From contig CAZBLH010000040.1 of assembly GCA_964492775.1 (NCBI GenBank), positions 1 to 11,604 of the forward strand: 11,604 bases of DNA, given 5' to 3'. Below the pieces are notes generated by a model. That model ran no database searches, had not been told where the DNA came from, and saw nothing but the letters and a program-made list of their open reading frames with translations. Of this stretch, positions 5,196 to 11,604 are shown piece by piece. A program made the position numbers and the translations under genes. The DNA comes from WRDS01 sp964492775 (GTDB taxonomy: Bacteria; Actinomycetota; Coriobacteriia; Anaerosomatales; PHET01). Position 1 is the first letter of the stretch; every line of letters begins with the position of its first letter.

Positions 5196-6203
5196 CTACC
5201 GCAGGTACTCCTCGGCGATTCGGTCGAGGAAGTTGGGCTCAAGGTAGCTCATGATCTTGGCGTAGGTGTCGGCGTTCTTAAGTGGTCGCGCGGGGTCTTG
5301 GTACTCCACGTACGCCATCGCGCACCACGTAAGCCCACGTGCGCACATGATCGAGAGGTAGCTGTCGAATCGCTCCTCAAGGTCGTCTGTCGCAAACCGC
5401 CCGTCGACTGCGTCCCGGTACATGCCGAGAAACCGCTCGATCTCACCGCGCGAGAGAATCGTCTCGGTCTTCCAAAGTGTGGTAGTGGGCGCGAGGAAGT
5501 GGCCGAGGTCTTGGGCCACTTCGCCGAGGATCGGCTTCTCCCAGTCCACCAAGTAGTCGTGCCCGTCGGGGTTGATCAGGAAGTTCCCGGAGTTCACCTC
5601 GGTCGAGATGATGTGCCGCTCCGGCTCGACCGCGGGTTTGACGGAGAGAGCCTGCGCACGCTCAAGAACGCGCCATAGCCTTGAAGAGACCTTCGGATCG
5701 GCGAACGCCGAGTCGGAGTAGACCGACAGCATCGCTCGGCATTCATCAACGACGGCGCCGAGAAGGTCATCCGGGCGGACGAGGTGCGAGTCGGGCGGCA
5801 CTGGCACCGCGTGGATGTCGGCGAAGATCGCGGCCGCGGCTGCCAGGTCGGTCTCGTAGAGAAGCGGGCGACCCGGCAGGAACTCCATCACGAGTACGCC
5901 GTGTGGGAGCGTGGCAAGCGAGTCGTCCACAAAGCACACGAGCGGGGTTCGCCCACTCGGCTCCAGCAGGCGCAACGCATCGAACTCGTAGCGGATCTGG
6001 TTGTCGAGGTGCATCTGGCTGCCAGTGTTGACTCGCAGGACCAACTGCTGACCCGTCTCAGGGTGCATGAAGCGGTAGTTCGCGTTGTACTCGCCCTGGC
6101 CGATGGGGGTGACATCGAGCTCAGCGTCGGCAGGAATGGACAGAGCGGCCCTTAGCTCCGTTGCCGAAGCAAGATAGCGAGCGACATCAGTTTCGAAGAT
6201 CAC
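5196..6203 (-). CDS. APH/choline-kinase-fold phosphotransferase
   Basis: The 335-residue protein has the aminoglycoside phosphotransferase/choline kinase fold: a Gly-rich loop IGQGEYNANYRF from residue 34, VLRVN (55-59), a helix Glu at about 73, and a Brenner-type catalytic loop STEVNSGNFLI (200-210) followed by LVDWEKP with metal-binding Asp220. The usual catalytic Asp of HxDxxxxN is Glu202 here, while Asn207 is kept. It should transfer phosphate from ATP to a small hydroxylated molecule. The substrate is not predictable, and methylthioribose, choline or a nucleoside are guesses. GTG 6203 has GGGAGG four bases upstream. ATG 6224 (342 residues) or GTG 6242 (348) are possible but lack such a site. 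It is the last gene of the operon, 28 bp after the ATPase stop, so it probably acts on the imported compound. Confidence 0.85.
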   Translation of the reverse strand: MIFETDVARYLASATELRAALSIPADAELDVTPIGQGEYNANYRFMHPETGQQLVLRVNTGSQMHLDNQIRYEFDALRLLEPSGRTPLVCFVDDSLATLPHGVLVMEFLPGRPLLYETDLAAAAAIFADIHAVPVPPDSHLVRPDDLLGAVVDECRAMLSVYSDSAFADPKVSSRLWRVLERAQALSVKPAVEPERHIISTEVNSGNFLINPDGHDYLVDWEKPILGEVAQDLGHFLAPTTTLWKTETILSRGEIERFLGMYRDAVDGRFATDDLEERFDSYLSIMCARGLTWCAMAYVEYQDPARPLKNADTYAKIMSYLEPNFLDRIAEEYLR

Positions 6204-6231
6204 GACGCCTCCCTGGGGCCGCATTTTCGGG

Positions 6232-7269
6232 CTAGCGGGCACCAGAGTCCTGCGCCGGGTAGATGAAGAGCGCCCGCTCGGCGATGCTCACCCCTACGCT
6301 CTCGCCCGGGTGACGGGGCTGACCTGAGCGAGCGGTGATGGTCGCCCCGTTGGTGCGGAGCGTGATCAGGTAGCCGTCGCCCGCGTACGCGCATGCAGTA
6401 ACCTCAAGCGGACCGCCGTCAACGACGCCCACGCCGTCTTCGCGGATGACGCAGATCGCGGGTCCGTCGACGCAGCTGCCTGCGGGCGCACCGGCCGAGC
6501 ACTCGACCTGGAAGTCGCCGGAGCGGAAGACTGACTCGGCAATCCAACCCGACAGCACCGAGCAGTCGCCGAACGCGCTCGCGACCTCGGGAGCAGCGGG
6601 ACGCTCGTAGAGATCGGCAGGCGTTCCGCATTGCACGACGCGGCCATCGAGCATGTAGACGATGTGATCGGAGAGCGTGAGCGCCTCCATCGCGTCGTGC
6701 GTGACGAGCACCGTCGTGAGCCCGGTCTTGCGGTGGATCTCGAGTACCAGGTCCTGCATCTCTCGGCGAAGCGCCTCATCAAGCCCGGAGAACGGCTCGT
6801 CGAGGAGAAGCACCCGCGGGTCTGCGGCAAGGGCCCGCGCAAGCGCTGCGCGCTGTTGTTGGCCGCCCGAGACCTGCCCGATCCCGCGATCGCCGAGCCC
6901 CTCGAGCTTCACGAGCTTGAGCAGCTTGCGTGCGCGTTCGAGGCGCGCACTTCTCGGCAGGCGCTGCATCTTGAGCGGAAACGCGACATTCTCGAGCAGC
7001 GTCATGTTCGGGAATAGGCGTACGTCTTGGAAGACAACGGGAGCACGGCGTTTGTGGGCGGGTACGTCGTTCGAGACGGCTCCGTCGATCTCGATAGTTC
7101 CGGAATCGGGGTAGAGCACGCCCGAGATAGCCTTGACGACGGTGGACTTGCCCGCGCCCGAGACGCCGAGGATGGAGACAAGCTCGCCATGGGCGACGTC
7201 GAAGGTCACACCGCCAAGAATCGGCTTGCCGCCGAGCGAGATATGCAAGTCACGTACAGCTAGACCCAC
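6232..7269 (-). CDS. ABC transporter ATP-binding protein with TOBE-like tail
   Basis: The 345-residue ATPase energises the transporter encoded just upstream. Walker A is GVSGAGKST (residues 35-43), the Q-loop Gln81 lies in VFQDVRLFPN, the signature is VSGGQQQR (133-140), Walker B is VLLLDEP (153-159) and the H-loop is His191 in VTHDA. About 115 residues after the nucleotide-binding domain, including a CVIREDG block, resemble the TOBE domain of PotA/FbpC/UgpC-type importers. E. coli YnjD lacks this tail as I recall. GTG 7269 has AAGGA eight bases upstream and removes an upstream extension that overlaps the permease gene in another frame. Gaps are 35 bp to the permease before it and 28 bp to the phosphotransferase after it. 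Confidence 0.93.
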   Translation of the reverse strand: MGLAVRDLHISLGGKPILGGVTFDVAHGELVSILGVSGAGKSTVVKAISGVLYPDSGTIEIDGAVSNDVPAHKRRAPVVFQDVRLFPNMTLLENVAFPLKMQRLPRSARLERARKLLKLVKLEGLGDRGIGQVSGGQQQRAALARALAADPRVLLLDEPFSGLDEALRREMQDLVLEIHRKTGLTTVLVTHDAMEALTLSDHIVYMLDGRVVQCGTPADLYERPAAPEVASAFGDCSVLSGWIAESVFRSGDFQVECSAGAPAGSCVDGPAICVIREDGVGVVDGGPLEVTACAYAGDGYLITLRTNGATITARSGQPRHPGESVGVSIAERALFIYPAQDSGAR

Positions 7270-7304
7270 GAAGCCGTCCTTCCGAGACGTGCGCTCAGTC
7301 AGCG

Positions 7305-8144
7305 CTAGACGAAGAAGCTTCTCGTCTCGCGTAGACCGAGTTTCTTGAGCGCCCACTCGAAGATGAAGAAGACGCCCAACGTAGAGAGTAGGAACACCAG
7401 CGTGTAGGCAGAGGCAATTGTCCGGTCGCCTGACCTCATGAACGGCAGCATCACGACCGCGAGAGTCTTCACCGAGCCGCCGCCGATCAGAAGGGTCAGG
7501 AAGTACGTGCTGAAGGAGATGATATACGCCATAGTCGCCGCAGAGAGGATTCCGGGAAGAAGCGCGGGCAGGGTCACGTGCACGAGTGTCTGCCACCACG
7601 AGGCGCCGAGCACCTTGGACTGTTCTTGGAGCTTGGTGCCAGCGGCGCGCATGACATCCACCATGATCGCCATCGCATAGGGGAGAGCAACGATCGTGTG
7701 GGCGACGATTACGCCGACAACCGTCCGCCCGAGCCCGACCTTCAGGAACGCGACCTGGATGCCCATCGCAAACACCGTCGCCGGCAGGATGTAGGGCAGA
7801 ATAGCCAGGAAGTGGAACATGTCCCGGCCGAAGAAGCGGTAGTGCACGAACGCGTGAGAGGCCAGAGTCGCCGTGAGCACCGTGAGTGCGGAGACCCCGA
7901 TGGCTATGAGAACGCTTGCCACGAGCACCCTGCCTATCGGGGCGTGGCCAGCGAAGATCTCGGCGATTCCGCGTGTGGACAGGCCCGACGGAATCAGGTC
8001 CGGCCAGGGCCACGAGTCGGTAAACGCCCAGACTGCGGTGATAGCAAGTGGCACGAACACGCACGCGAGGTAGACCGCGCAGAAGATTCGGGCACCAAGC
8101 GTGTATCCGCGCGAGTAGGGAGGCCTGCTGCGTCCGGCGCTCAC
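7305..8144 (-). CDS. ABC transporter permease, second subunit
   Basis: This 279-residue inner-membrane permease has about six hydrophobic segments. The EAA-type cytoplasmic loop that docks on the ATPase reads EQSKVLGASWWQTLVHVTLP, near residues 175-194, with the conserved Gly and the terminal LP. It should pair with the other permease to form the channel. GTG 8144 has AGGAGG five bases upstream, and the start overlaps the stop of the first permease by four bases (GTGA), a sign of translational coupling. In E. coli the YnjBCD system uses one fused permease, YnjC. Here the two halves are separate genes. Confidence 0.92.
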   Translation of the reverse strand: MSAGRSRPPYSRGYTLGARIFCAVYLACVFVPLAITAVWAFTDSWPWPDLIPSGLSTRGIAEIFAGHAPIGRVLVASVLIAIGVSALTVLTATLASHAFVHYRFFGRDMFHFLAILPYILPATVFAMGIQVAFLKVGLGRTVVGVIVAHTIVALPYAMAIMVDVMRAAGTKLQEQSKVLGASWWQTLVHVTLPALLPGILSAATMAYIISFSTYFLTLLIGGGSVKTLAVVMLPFMRSGDRTIASAYTLVFLLSTLGVFFIFEWALKKLGLRETRSFFV

Positions 8145-9034
8145 GTGAGCCTCCTCTCACGCTGGGTGATCGCGAAGTAGAGCGCGGCGATGCCGAGCGT
8201 GAGCCACGTCATGATGCCGTTCAGCGCCATCGCCTGAGCTCGATCCAACAGGTCGGGGCTGGTGAACTCCATGTATGCCAGCACCGGCAGCGCTCGAGGC
8301 AGCGTGGGGCCGAGCAGGAACGGCAACTCATAGGAGCCGAACGAGTACGCGAAGATGATCAGGAAGGCCTTCGCGATCGTCGGCGCCGAAAGCGGGAGCG
8401 TGACACTGAAGAACGCACGCATCGGACTCGCGCCGAGGCTTGCCGCGGCCTCCGCGTAGCGTCCGGAAATGTTACCCATGATCGCGAGCGTGCAGAACGC
8501 CACGAACGGAGTTTCTTTCCAGACGTAGGCAGCGATGATTCCCCAGCCGCCTACGGCGCCTACGAGCGTCGGAAACTCGGCAGGCGAGCCGATGAGCCCA
8601 AGCGCGTAGAGCACGCGCGCGAAGATGCCACTGCCGCCAGCAAGCGTGATGACGAAGAGCGCAACGACGAGGTGCGCGGTCATGATCGGCAGCTGGATGC
8701 CGGCGATCTGTCCTCGACGACCGACTCCAAGACGCGTGAACACCGCCGAGATGAGGACCCCAAGAACTGTGGAGAGTGAAGCCGACACGCCGGCGAGATA
8801 CAGGCTGTAGAGAATCGACGAAAGCAGCTCACTGCGAGTGAACGCGGCCTTGTAGTACTCGAGCGTAAGCTCCGTGAGCCCCAGGTAGGGCATGATGCCG
8901 AAGCCCTGCAGTACGCCATTGACCATGCCATACAGGAAGATGGCGACAAGTATGAGTGCAGGCAGTATCAACAGGTACGGCGCCACGCCCGATTTCCCGG
9001 GCTGTATTCCGTCCGTGGTGCGAGGCAAGCTCAC
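8141..9034 (-). CDS. ABC transporter permease, first subunit
   Basis: The 297-residue inner-membrane permease starts with a hydrophobic helix (APYLLILPALILVAIFLYG) and has about six membrane segments. The EAA loop is YAEAAASLGASPMRAFFSVT followed by LPLSAPT, a canonical match to the binding-protein-dependent transport family. GTG 9034 overlaps the TGA of the substrate-binding protein by four bases (GTGA), the same arrangement as at the junction with the next permease, so coupled translation is likely. The TTG at 9058 adds eight polar residues and has no better ribosome site. With its partner it forms the membrane channel for the YnjB-like system. Confidence 0.92.
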   Translation of the reverse strand: MSLPRTTDGIQPGKSGVAPYLLILPALILVAIFLYGMVNGVLQGFGIMPYLGLTELTLEYYKAAFTRSELLSSILYSLYLAGVSASLSTVLGVLISAVFTRLGVGRRGQIAGIQLPIMTAHLVVALFVITLAGGSGIFARVLYALGLIGSPAEFPTLVGAVGGWGIIAAYVWKETPFVAFCTLAIMGNISGRYAEAAASLGASPMRAFFSVTLPLSAPTIAKAFLIIFAYSFGSYELPFLLGPTLPRALPVLAYMEFTSPDLLDRAQAMALNGIMTWLTLGIAALYFAITQRERRLT

Positions 9035-10329
9035 TTGCCGACGACCTCGGCTGTCCAAAGCTCCTCAATGAGCGTGATCACGCCACCAGTGACCTCAGGC
9101 AGGCGGTGAGACAGCAGCTCGGAGAGCGGCAGAGTGCCCTCGCCGAGATCGACCGCGTCAAACGCCTGGCGGGTCTCAGCGTCGAGCTTGTCGAGATCGA
9201 GGACGGTCACCGTCTTGAGGGTCTCGAACTGCGTGAGCTGGATCTCGGGTGAGACGATTTCGTTGATGGCTACGAGTGCAGCGGCCTTGCGCGGCGAATT
9301 CTTCGCGATGGCCATGAAGTTCGTGTTGCCCACGGTGCCCTCGTCGAAGACGAACGACTGCGTCGTCTTGGGCAGAAGCCCAGCGTCCACGTCGTTTCTC
9401 CAGCCGAACGGGTCATAGGTCATGTGCAAGACGAGCTCCTTGTCCTGGTACATCGTGTAGACCGTACCGGAATCCGCAGGGAAGGTCGCGCCCTTCTGCC
9501 AGAGATAGGGGTTCAGGCTGCGGAGATACTGGATGCCCGGCTCGAGAATCTCGCGGATCTTATCGGCGTCATCGGCGGTCAGCTGGGTAAGCTCGATCCA
9601 GTTGTCGGCGCCGATGGCCGAGGCGAGCAGGCACGAGATGAACGCGGTGCCGGTGAAGTCGCCGGCGGCCGGGTAGGTGACCCTACCGGCGTTCGCCTTG
9701 CAGAACTCGCGGAACTCATCGGCGGTGCCAGGCAGCTCGGGCGTGACGGTGGTGTCGGCAAGCATGACCATCTGGGCCTTGCCGTACGGCGCCTCGAAGC
9801 CTTCGGTGGGCTTGCCGAAGTCCATGGCAATCTCAGGCGAGTCGCCGTCAACGAAGTCGTTGAAGTTGGGGAGCCTCTCGGTGAACGGGCCAAATAGGTA
9901 GCCGTTCTCCTTTGCCGAGTAGAAGTTCTCGCCGTTGATCCAGATGAAGTCAATCGAGCCGTCTTCGGTGCCGGCCTGGATCTCTCCGGAAAGCTGGGTC
10001 AGGACATCGTTGATATCCATCGGCACGCGTTTCAAGGTTACGTCGTACTTCTCCTTCAGGGCGTCAGCGACGGTGGTGTCGAGCCACTTGTTCCGATTCT
10101 CGTCGCCACCCCAGCCATAGAAGCTCACACTCTTGCCGCGTGCCTCTTCGAGGATCGCATCCCAGTCGGCGCTGTCGAGGTCGAAGGCGACAGCCGAAGG
10201 CTTCTCGGCGTCTTTGCCACAGCCAGTGAGCAGGCTTCCGGACAAGATGCTAATTCCAGCGACACCTGCAACCGTCACGAACTTGCGCCGGCTGATAGCG
10301 TCTCCGGTAGTGTGTCCCTCAAACGCCAT
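9031..10329 (-). CDS. YnjB-like ABC transporter substrate-binding lipoprotein
   Basis: The 432-residue extracytoplasmic binding protein has an N-terminus with a twin-arginine motif (ISRRKFV, Arg14-Arg15), a hydrophobic stretch and a lipobox LTGC with lipidation at Cys37. It should be exported folded by Tat and anchored in the membrane. The mature part resembles E. coli YnjB (COG4134): VSFYGWGGDENRN near residue 68, FIWINGENFY near 128, LFGPFTERLPNF, DFGKPTEGFEAPYGKAQ and RVTYPAAGDFTGTAF. YnjBCD has been labelled a putative thiamine-type transporter, but I know of no firm substrate. ATG 10329 has TAAGG six bases upstream. It is the first gene of a five-gene operon and divergent from the nucleoside hydrolase, which hints at a nucleoside-like ligand. 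Confidence 0.88.
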   Translation of the reverse strand: MAFEGHTTGDAISRRKFVTVAGVAGISILSGSLLTGCGKDAEKPSAVAFDLDSADWDAILEEARGKSVSFYGWGGDENRNKWLDTTVADALKEKYDVTLKRVPMDINDVLTQLSGEIQAGTEDGSIDFIWINGENFYSAKENGYLFGPFTERLPNFNDFVDGDSPEIAMDFGKPTEGFEAPYGKAQMVMLADTTVTPELPGTADEFREFCKANAGRVTYPAAGDFTGTAFISCLLASAIGADNWIELTQLTADDADKIREILEPGIQYLRSLNPYLWQKGATFPADSGTVYTMYQDKELVLHMTYDPFGWRNDVDAGLLPKTTQSFVFDEGTVGNTNFMAIAKNSPRKAAALVAINEIVSPEIQLTQFETLKTVTVLDLDKLDAETRQAFDAVDLGEGTLPLSELLSHRLPEVTGGVITLIEELWTAEVVGK

Positions 10330-10357
10330 GCTTCGCCTTACCCTTCTTGGACCAGTG

Positions 10358-10387
10358 CTGAATCACCTGCTGGCATATCCTGAATCA
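10358..10387. promoter_or_regulatory. Direct repeat CTGAATCA in the divergent promoter region
   Basis: Two exact copies of CTGAATCA lie at 10358-10365 and 10380-10387, 22 bp apart start to start, about two helical turns. They sit between the divergent ABC operon and nucleoside hydrolase gene. This layout suits a regulator binding the same face of the DNA, perhaps controlling both units. No regulator gene is in the window. Confidence 0.4.
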
Positions 10388-10394
10388 TGAGCCA

Positions 10395-10402
10395 CTATAG
10401 TA
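10395..10402. promoter_or_regulatory. Candidate overlapping divergent -10 elements
   Basis: The palindrome ACTATAGT offers TATAGT (10396-10401) toward the nucleoside hydrolase and TACTAT (10402-10397) toward the ABC operon. Both distances to the start codons are sensible (about 38 and 68 bp). Neither has a clear -35 hexamer, so both could need an activator. Confidence 0.35.
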
Positions 10403-10438
10403 GCGTAAGCGCCGGTTCCCCCGTTCGAGAGGTGCGCA

Positions 10439-11353
10439 ATGCCCAACGCCAGTCCTGCCGTTGCACCACGCAAGGTCATCATCGACTTCGACAACACGTT
10501 CTCCATTCCCGGATGCGACGTTGACGACGGCCTCGCGCTGCTGTTCGTGCTCGGCAACCCGGAGCTTGCCACGGTGGTCGGGGCGACCGCGACGTACGGC
10601 AACAACCTTATCGATACCGTGCACATGAACACCCGTCTCATGTTCGACGAACTCGGGCTCGACGTACCCGTGTTCAGAGGCGGACCTGACGCGGCGCACC
10701 CCGAGAGCGAGGCTGCCGAGTTCCTTGCGCGCAGAGTCGCCGAGGAGCCCGGAGAGGTTTCGGTGCTCGCGACCGGCGCGCTGACGAACCTGCGCGGGGC
10801 GGCAATTGTGGATCCGGGCTTCTTCGGTCGCGTGTGCGACGTCGCACTCATGGGCGGGATCACACAGACGCTCGTGTTCAACGGCCGCATCATGAACGAG
10901 CTCAACTTCTCCTGCGATCCGATCGCCACCAAAGCGGTGCTCTCCAGCGGCGCACGGGTGTCGACCGCGACGGGCAACAACTGCCTCAAGGCCTACTTCA
11001 GTGCAGAGAGCTTCGAGCGCCGATTCGGACCGGGTGCAGCGGGCGGGGAGGGCGACTACCTCTGGCGCAAGTGCAGCTACTGGTTCCGCGACATGCGCGA
11101 GCGGTACGGGCTGGATGGTTTCCACTGCTGGGACGTTGTCGCCGCGGCGTACCTCTTGATGCCGGAGCTCTTCGACGACGACGTGCGCGATGTGACGATG
11201 TCCGAGGCTGCGTTCTCGATCGGCTACCTGGAGCCTGCGTTCCAAGGCGCACCGCAGGCTCCGGTGAACATGCCGATCATCCGCGATGAGGCTGAGTTCA
11301 TCGAGGCGGTGTACTCAAGCTGGGAGCGGGCGCTCGAGCTGCTCGGCGTGTAG
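10439..11353 (+). CDS. Inosine-uridine preferring nucleoside hydrolase family protein
   Basis: The 304-residue Ca2+-dependent N-glycosidase should split a ribonucleoside into base and ribose in the cytoplasm. The N-terminal metal site is a variant: IDFDNTFSIPGCDVDDGLAL (residues 15-34) in place of the compact DxDPGxDDA, keeping Asp16, Asp18, Asp29 and Asp30. Other family marks are ATGALTNL (111-118), ALMGG (136-140), NELNFSCDP (153-161, the substrate Asn/Glu and ribose contacts) and DGFHCWD (226-232) with the catalytic His229 and metal ligand Asp232. I recall a subfamily with the same DN...PGCDVDDGLALL pattern. ATG 10439 has GAGAGG six bases upstream. It is divergent from the ABC operon and probably functionally linked to it. 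The base preference cannot be read from sequence. Confidence 0.9.
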   Translation: MPNASPAVAPRKVIIDFDNTFSIPGCDVDDGLALLFVLGNPELATVVGATATYGNNLIDTVHMNTRLMFDELGLDVPVFRGGPDAAHPESEAAEFLARRVAEEPGEVSVLATGALTNLRGAAIVDPGFFGRVCDVALMGGITQTLVFNGRIMNELNFSCDPIATKAVLSSGARVSTATGNNCLKAYFSAESFERRFGPGAAGGEGDYLWRKCSYWFRDMRERYGLDGFHCWDVVAAAYLLMPELFDDDVRDVTMSEAAFSIGYLEPAFQGAPQAPVNMPIIRDEAEFIEAVYSSWERALELLGV

Positions 11354-11363
11354 AGCTTGGGCT

Positions 11364-11402
11364 AGCCTGCCGAGTATGCGCGCGGGGTCCTTTCGGCAGG
11401 CT
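11364..11402 (+). terminator. Hairpin after the nucleoside hydrolase gene
   Basis: AGCCTGCCGA (11364-11373) and TCGGCAGGCT (11393-11402) form a perfect 10-bp stem with a 19-base loop, 11 bp after the stop. No T-run follows, so it is at best an atypical terminator or an mRNA-protecting 3' hairpin. Confidence 0.4.
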
Positions 11403-11410
11403 GACGTCTG

Positions 11411-11456
11411 CGGGTCACCGGATACGCGCATCGGGTCACACGCACCGGGGTAGATT
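11411..11456 (+). promoter_or_regulatory. Candidate promoter with direct repeat CGGGTCAC
   Basis: CGGGTCAC occurs at 11411-11418 and 11432-11439, 21 bp apart, followed by GGGGTAGATT with a -10-like TAGATT (11451-11456) 60 bp before the next start codon. The repeats would lie at about -20 and -40, suitable for a regulator. Prediction only. Confidence 0.3.
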
Positions 11457-11516
11457 GAAGTCGGTGGAACGAGCGTATGCGCTGTGAAGCATCGCTCCCG
11501 CCGAAAGGAGGGCGAC

Positions 11517-11604
11517 ATGGATCCTGAGATCAGGATGTGGCTGGACAACCTCGGCGCGGCGGATGATCGTGTGCGTCTCGAGGCACTGGAGACCGTGCTA
11601 CAGC
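11517..11604 (+). CDS. Partial gene, possible HEAT-like repeat protein
   Basis: Only the first 29 codons are present and the gene runs off the window. ATG 11517 has a strong AGGAGG (11507-11512) four bases upstream, so the start is well supported. The visible peptide MDPEIRMWLDNLGA, then DDRVRLEALETVLQ, has the pattern of HEAT-like helical repeats (D..VR..AL..L). That is weak evidence from under 30 residues, and the function is unknown. Confidence 0.6.
   Translation, partial: MDPEIRMWLDNLGAADDRVRLEALETVLQ

Noticed and set aside
6232..8160. 642-codon open frame on the minus strand
   Set aside because: Only the part from 7269 downward is the ABC ATPase. The rest is the same strand read out of frame through the second permease gene, with Arg/His-rich sequence and no domain.
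10363..11245. Two minus-strand open frames under the nucleoside hydrolase
   Set aside because: They are shadows of the hydrolase gene, which has all catalytic motifs on the plus strand.
1..11604. CRISPR arrays, tRNA/rRNA genes, insertion sequences
   Set aside because: No regularly spaced repeats, tRNA-like cloverleaf, rRNA segment, transposase or IS ends were recognised on either strand by eye.

Overview
The window is G+C-rich DNA with many GTG and TTG start codons, good Shine-Dalgarno sites and TANNNT-like -10 boxes. This suggests an Actinomycetota-like chromosome, possibly from a Coriobacteriia-type lineage. No taxonomic marker is present, so this is inference only.

Region 1 (about 1-910) looks like the end of an integron gene-cassette array. 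A HigB/RelE-type toxin and its HTH antitoxin lie in a unit bounded on the left by a GTTAGGC box (107-113) and on the right by a well-formed attC site (755-840). A further GTTAGGC box follows at 902-908. No integrase lies in the window. A CPBP-family membrane protease follows (970-1740).

Region 2 (1789-5169) looks like ordinary chromosome. It holds an adenine deaminase on the minus strand, then four plus-strand genes: a multi-span membrane protein with faint SpoIIM/DUF95 character, a 51-residue small membrane protein, a DUF1294 protein and a class I SAM methyltransferase.

Region 3 (5196-10329, minus strand) is a tightly packed operon. Its transcription order is a Tat/lipobox substrate-binding protein of the YnjB type, two ABC permeases, an ABC ATPase with a TOBE-like tail, and an APH/choline-kinase-fold phosphotransferase. 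Two of the junctions are 4-bp GTGA overlaps. A nucleoside hydrolase (10439-11353) is transcribed divergently, and the shared 109-bp promoter region contains a direct repeat. The neighbourhood suggests, but does not prove, uptake of a nucleoside-like compound followed by phosphorylation or base removal. The adenine deaminase a few kb away is a possible downstream purine step.

Region 4 (11354-11604) has a hairpin after the hydrolase, a possible promoter, and the first 29 codons of a gene that may encode a HEAT-like repeat protein.
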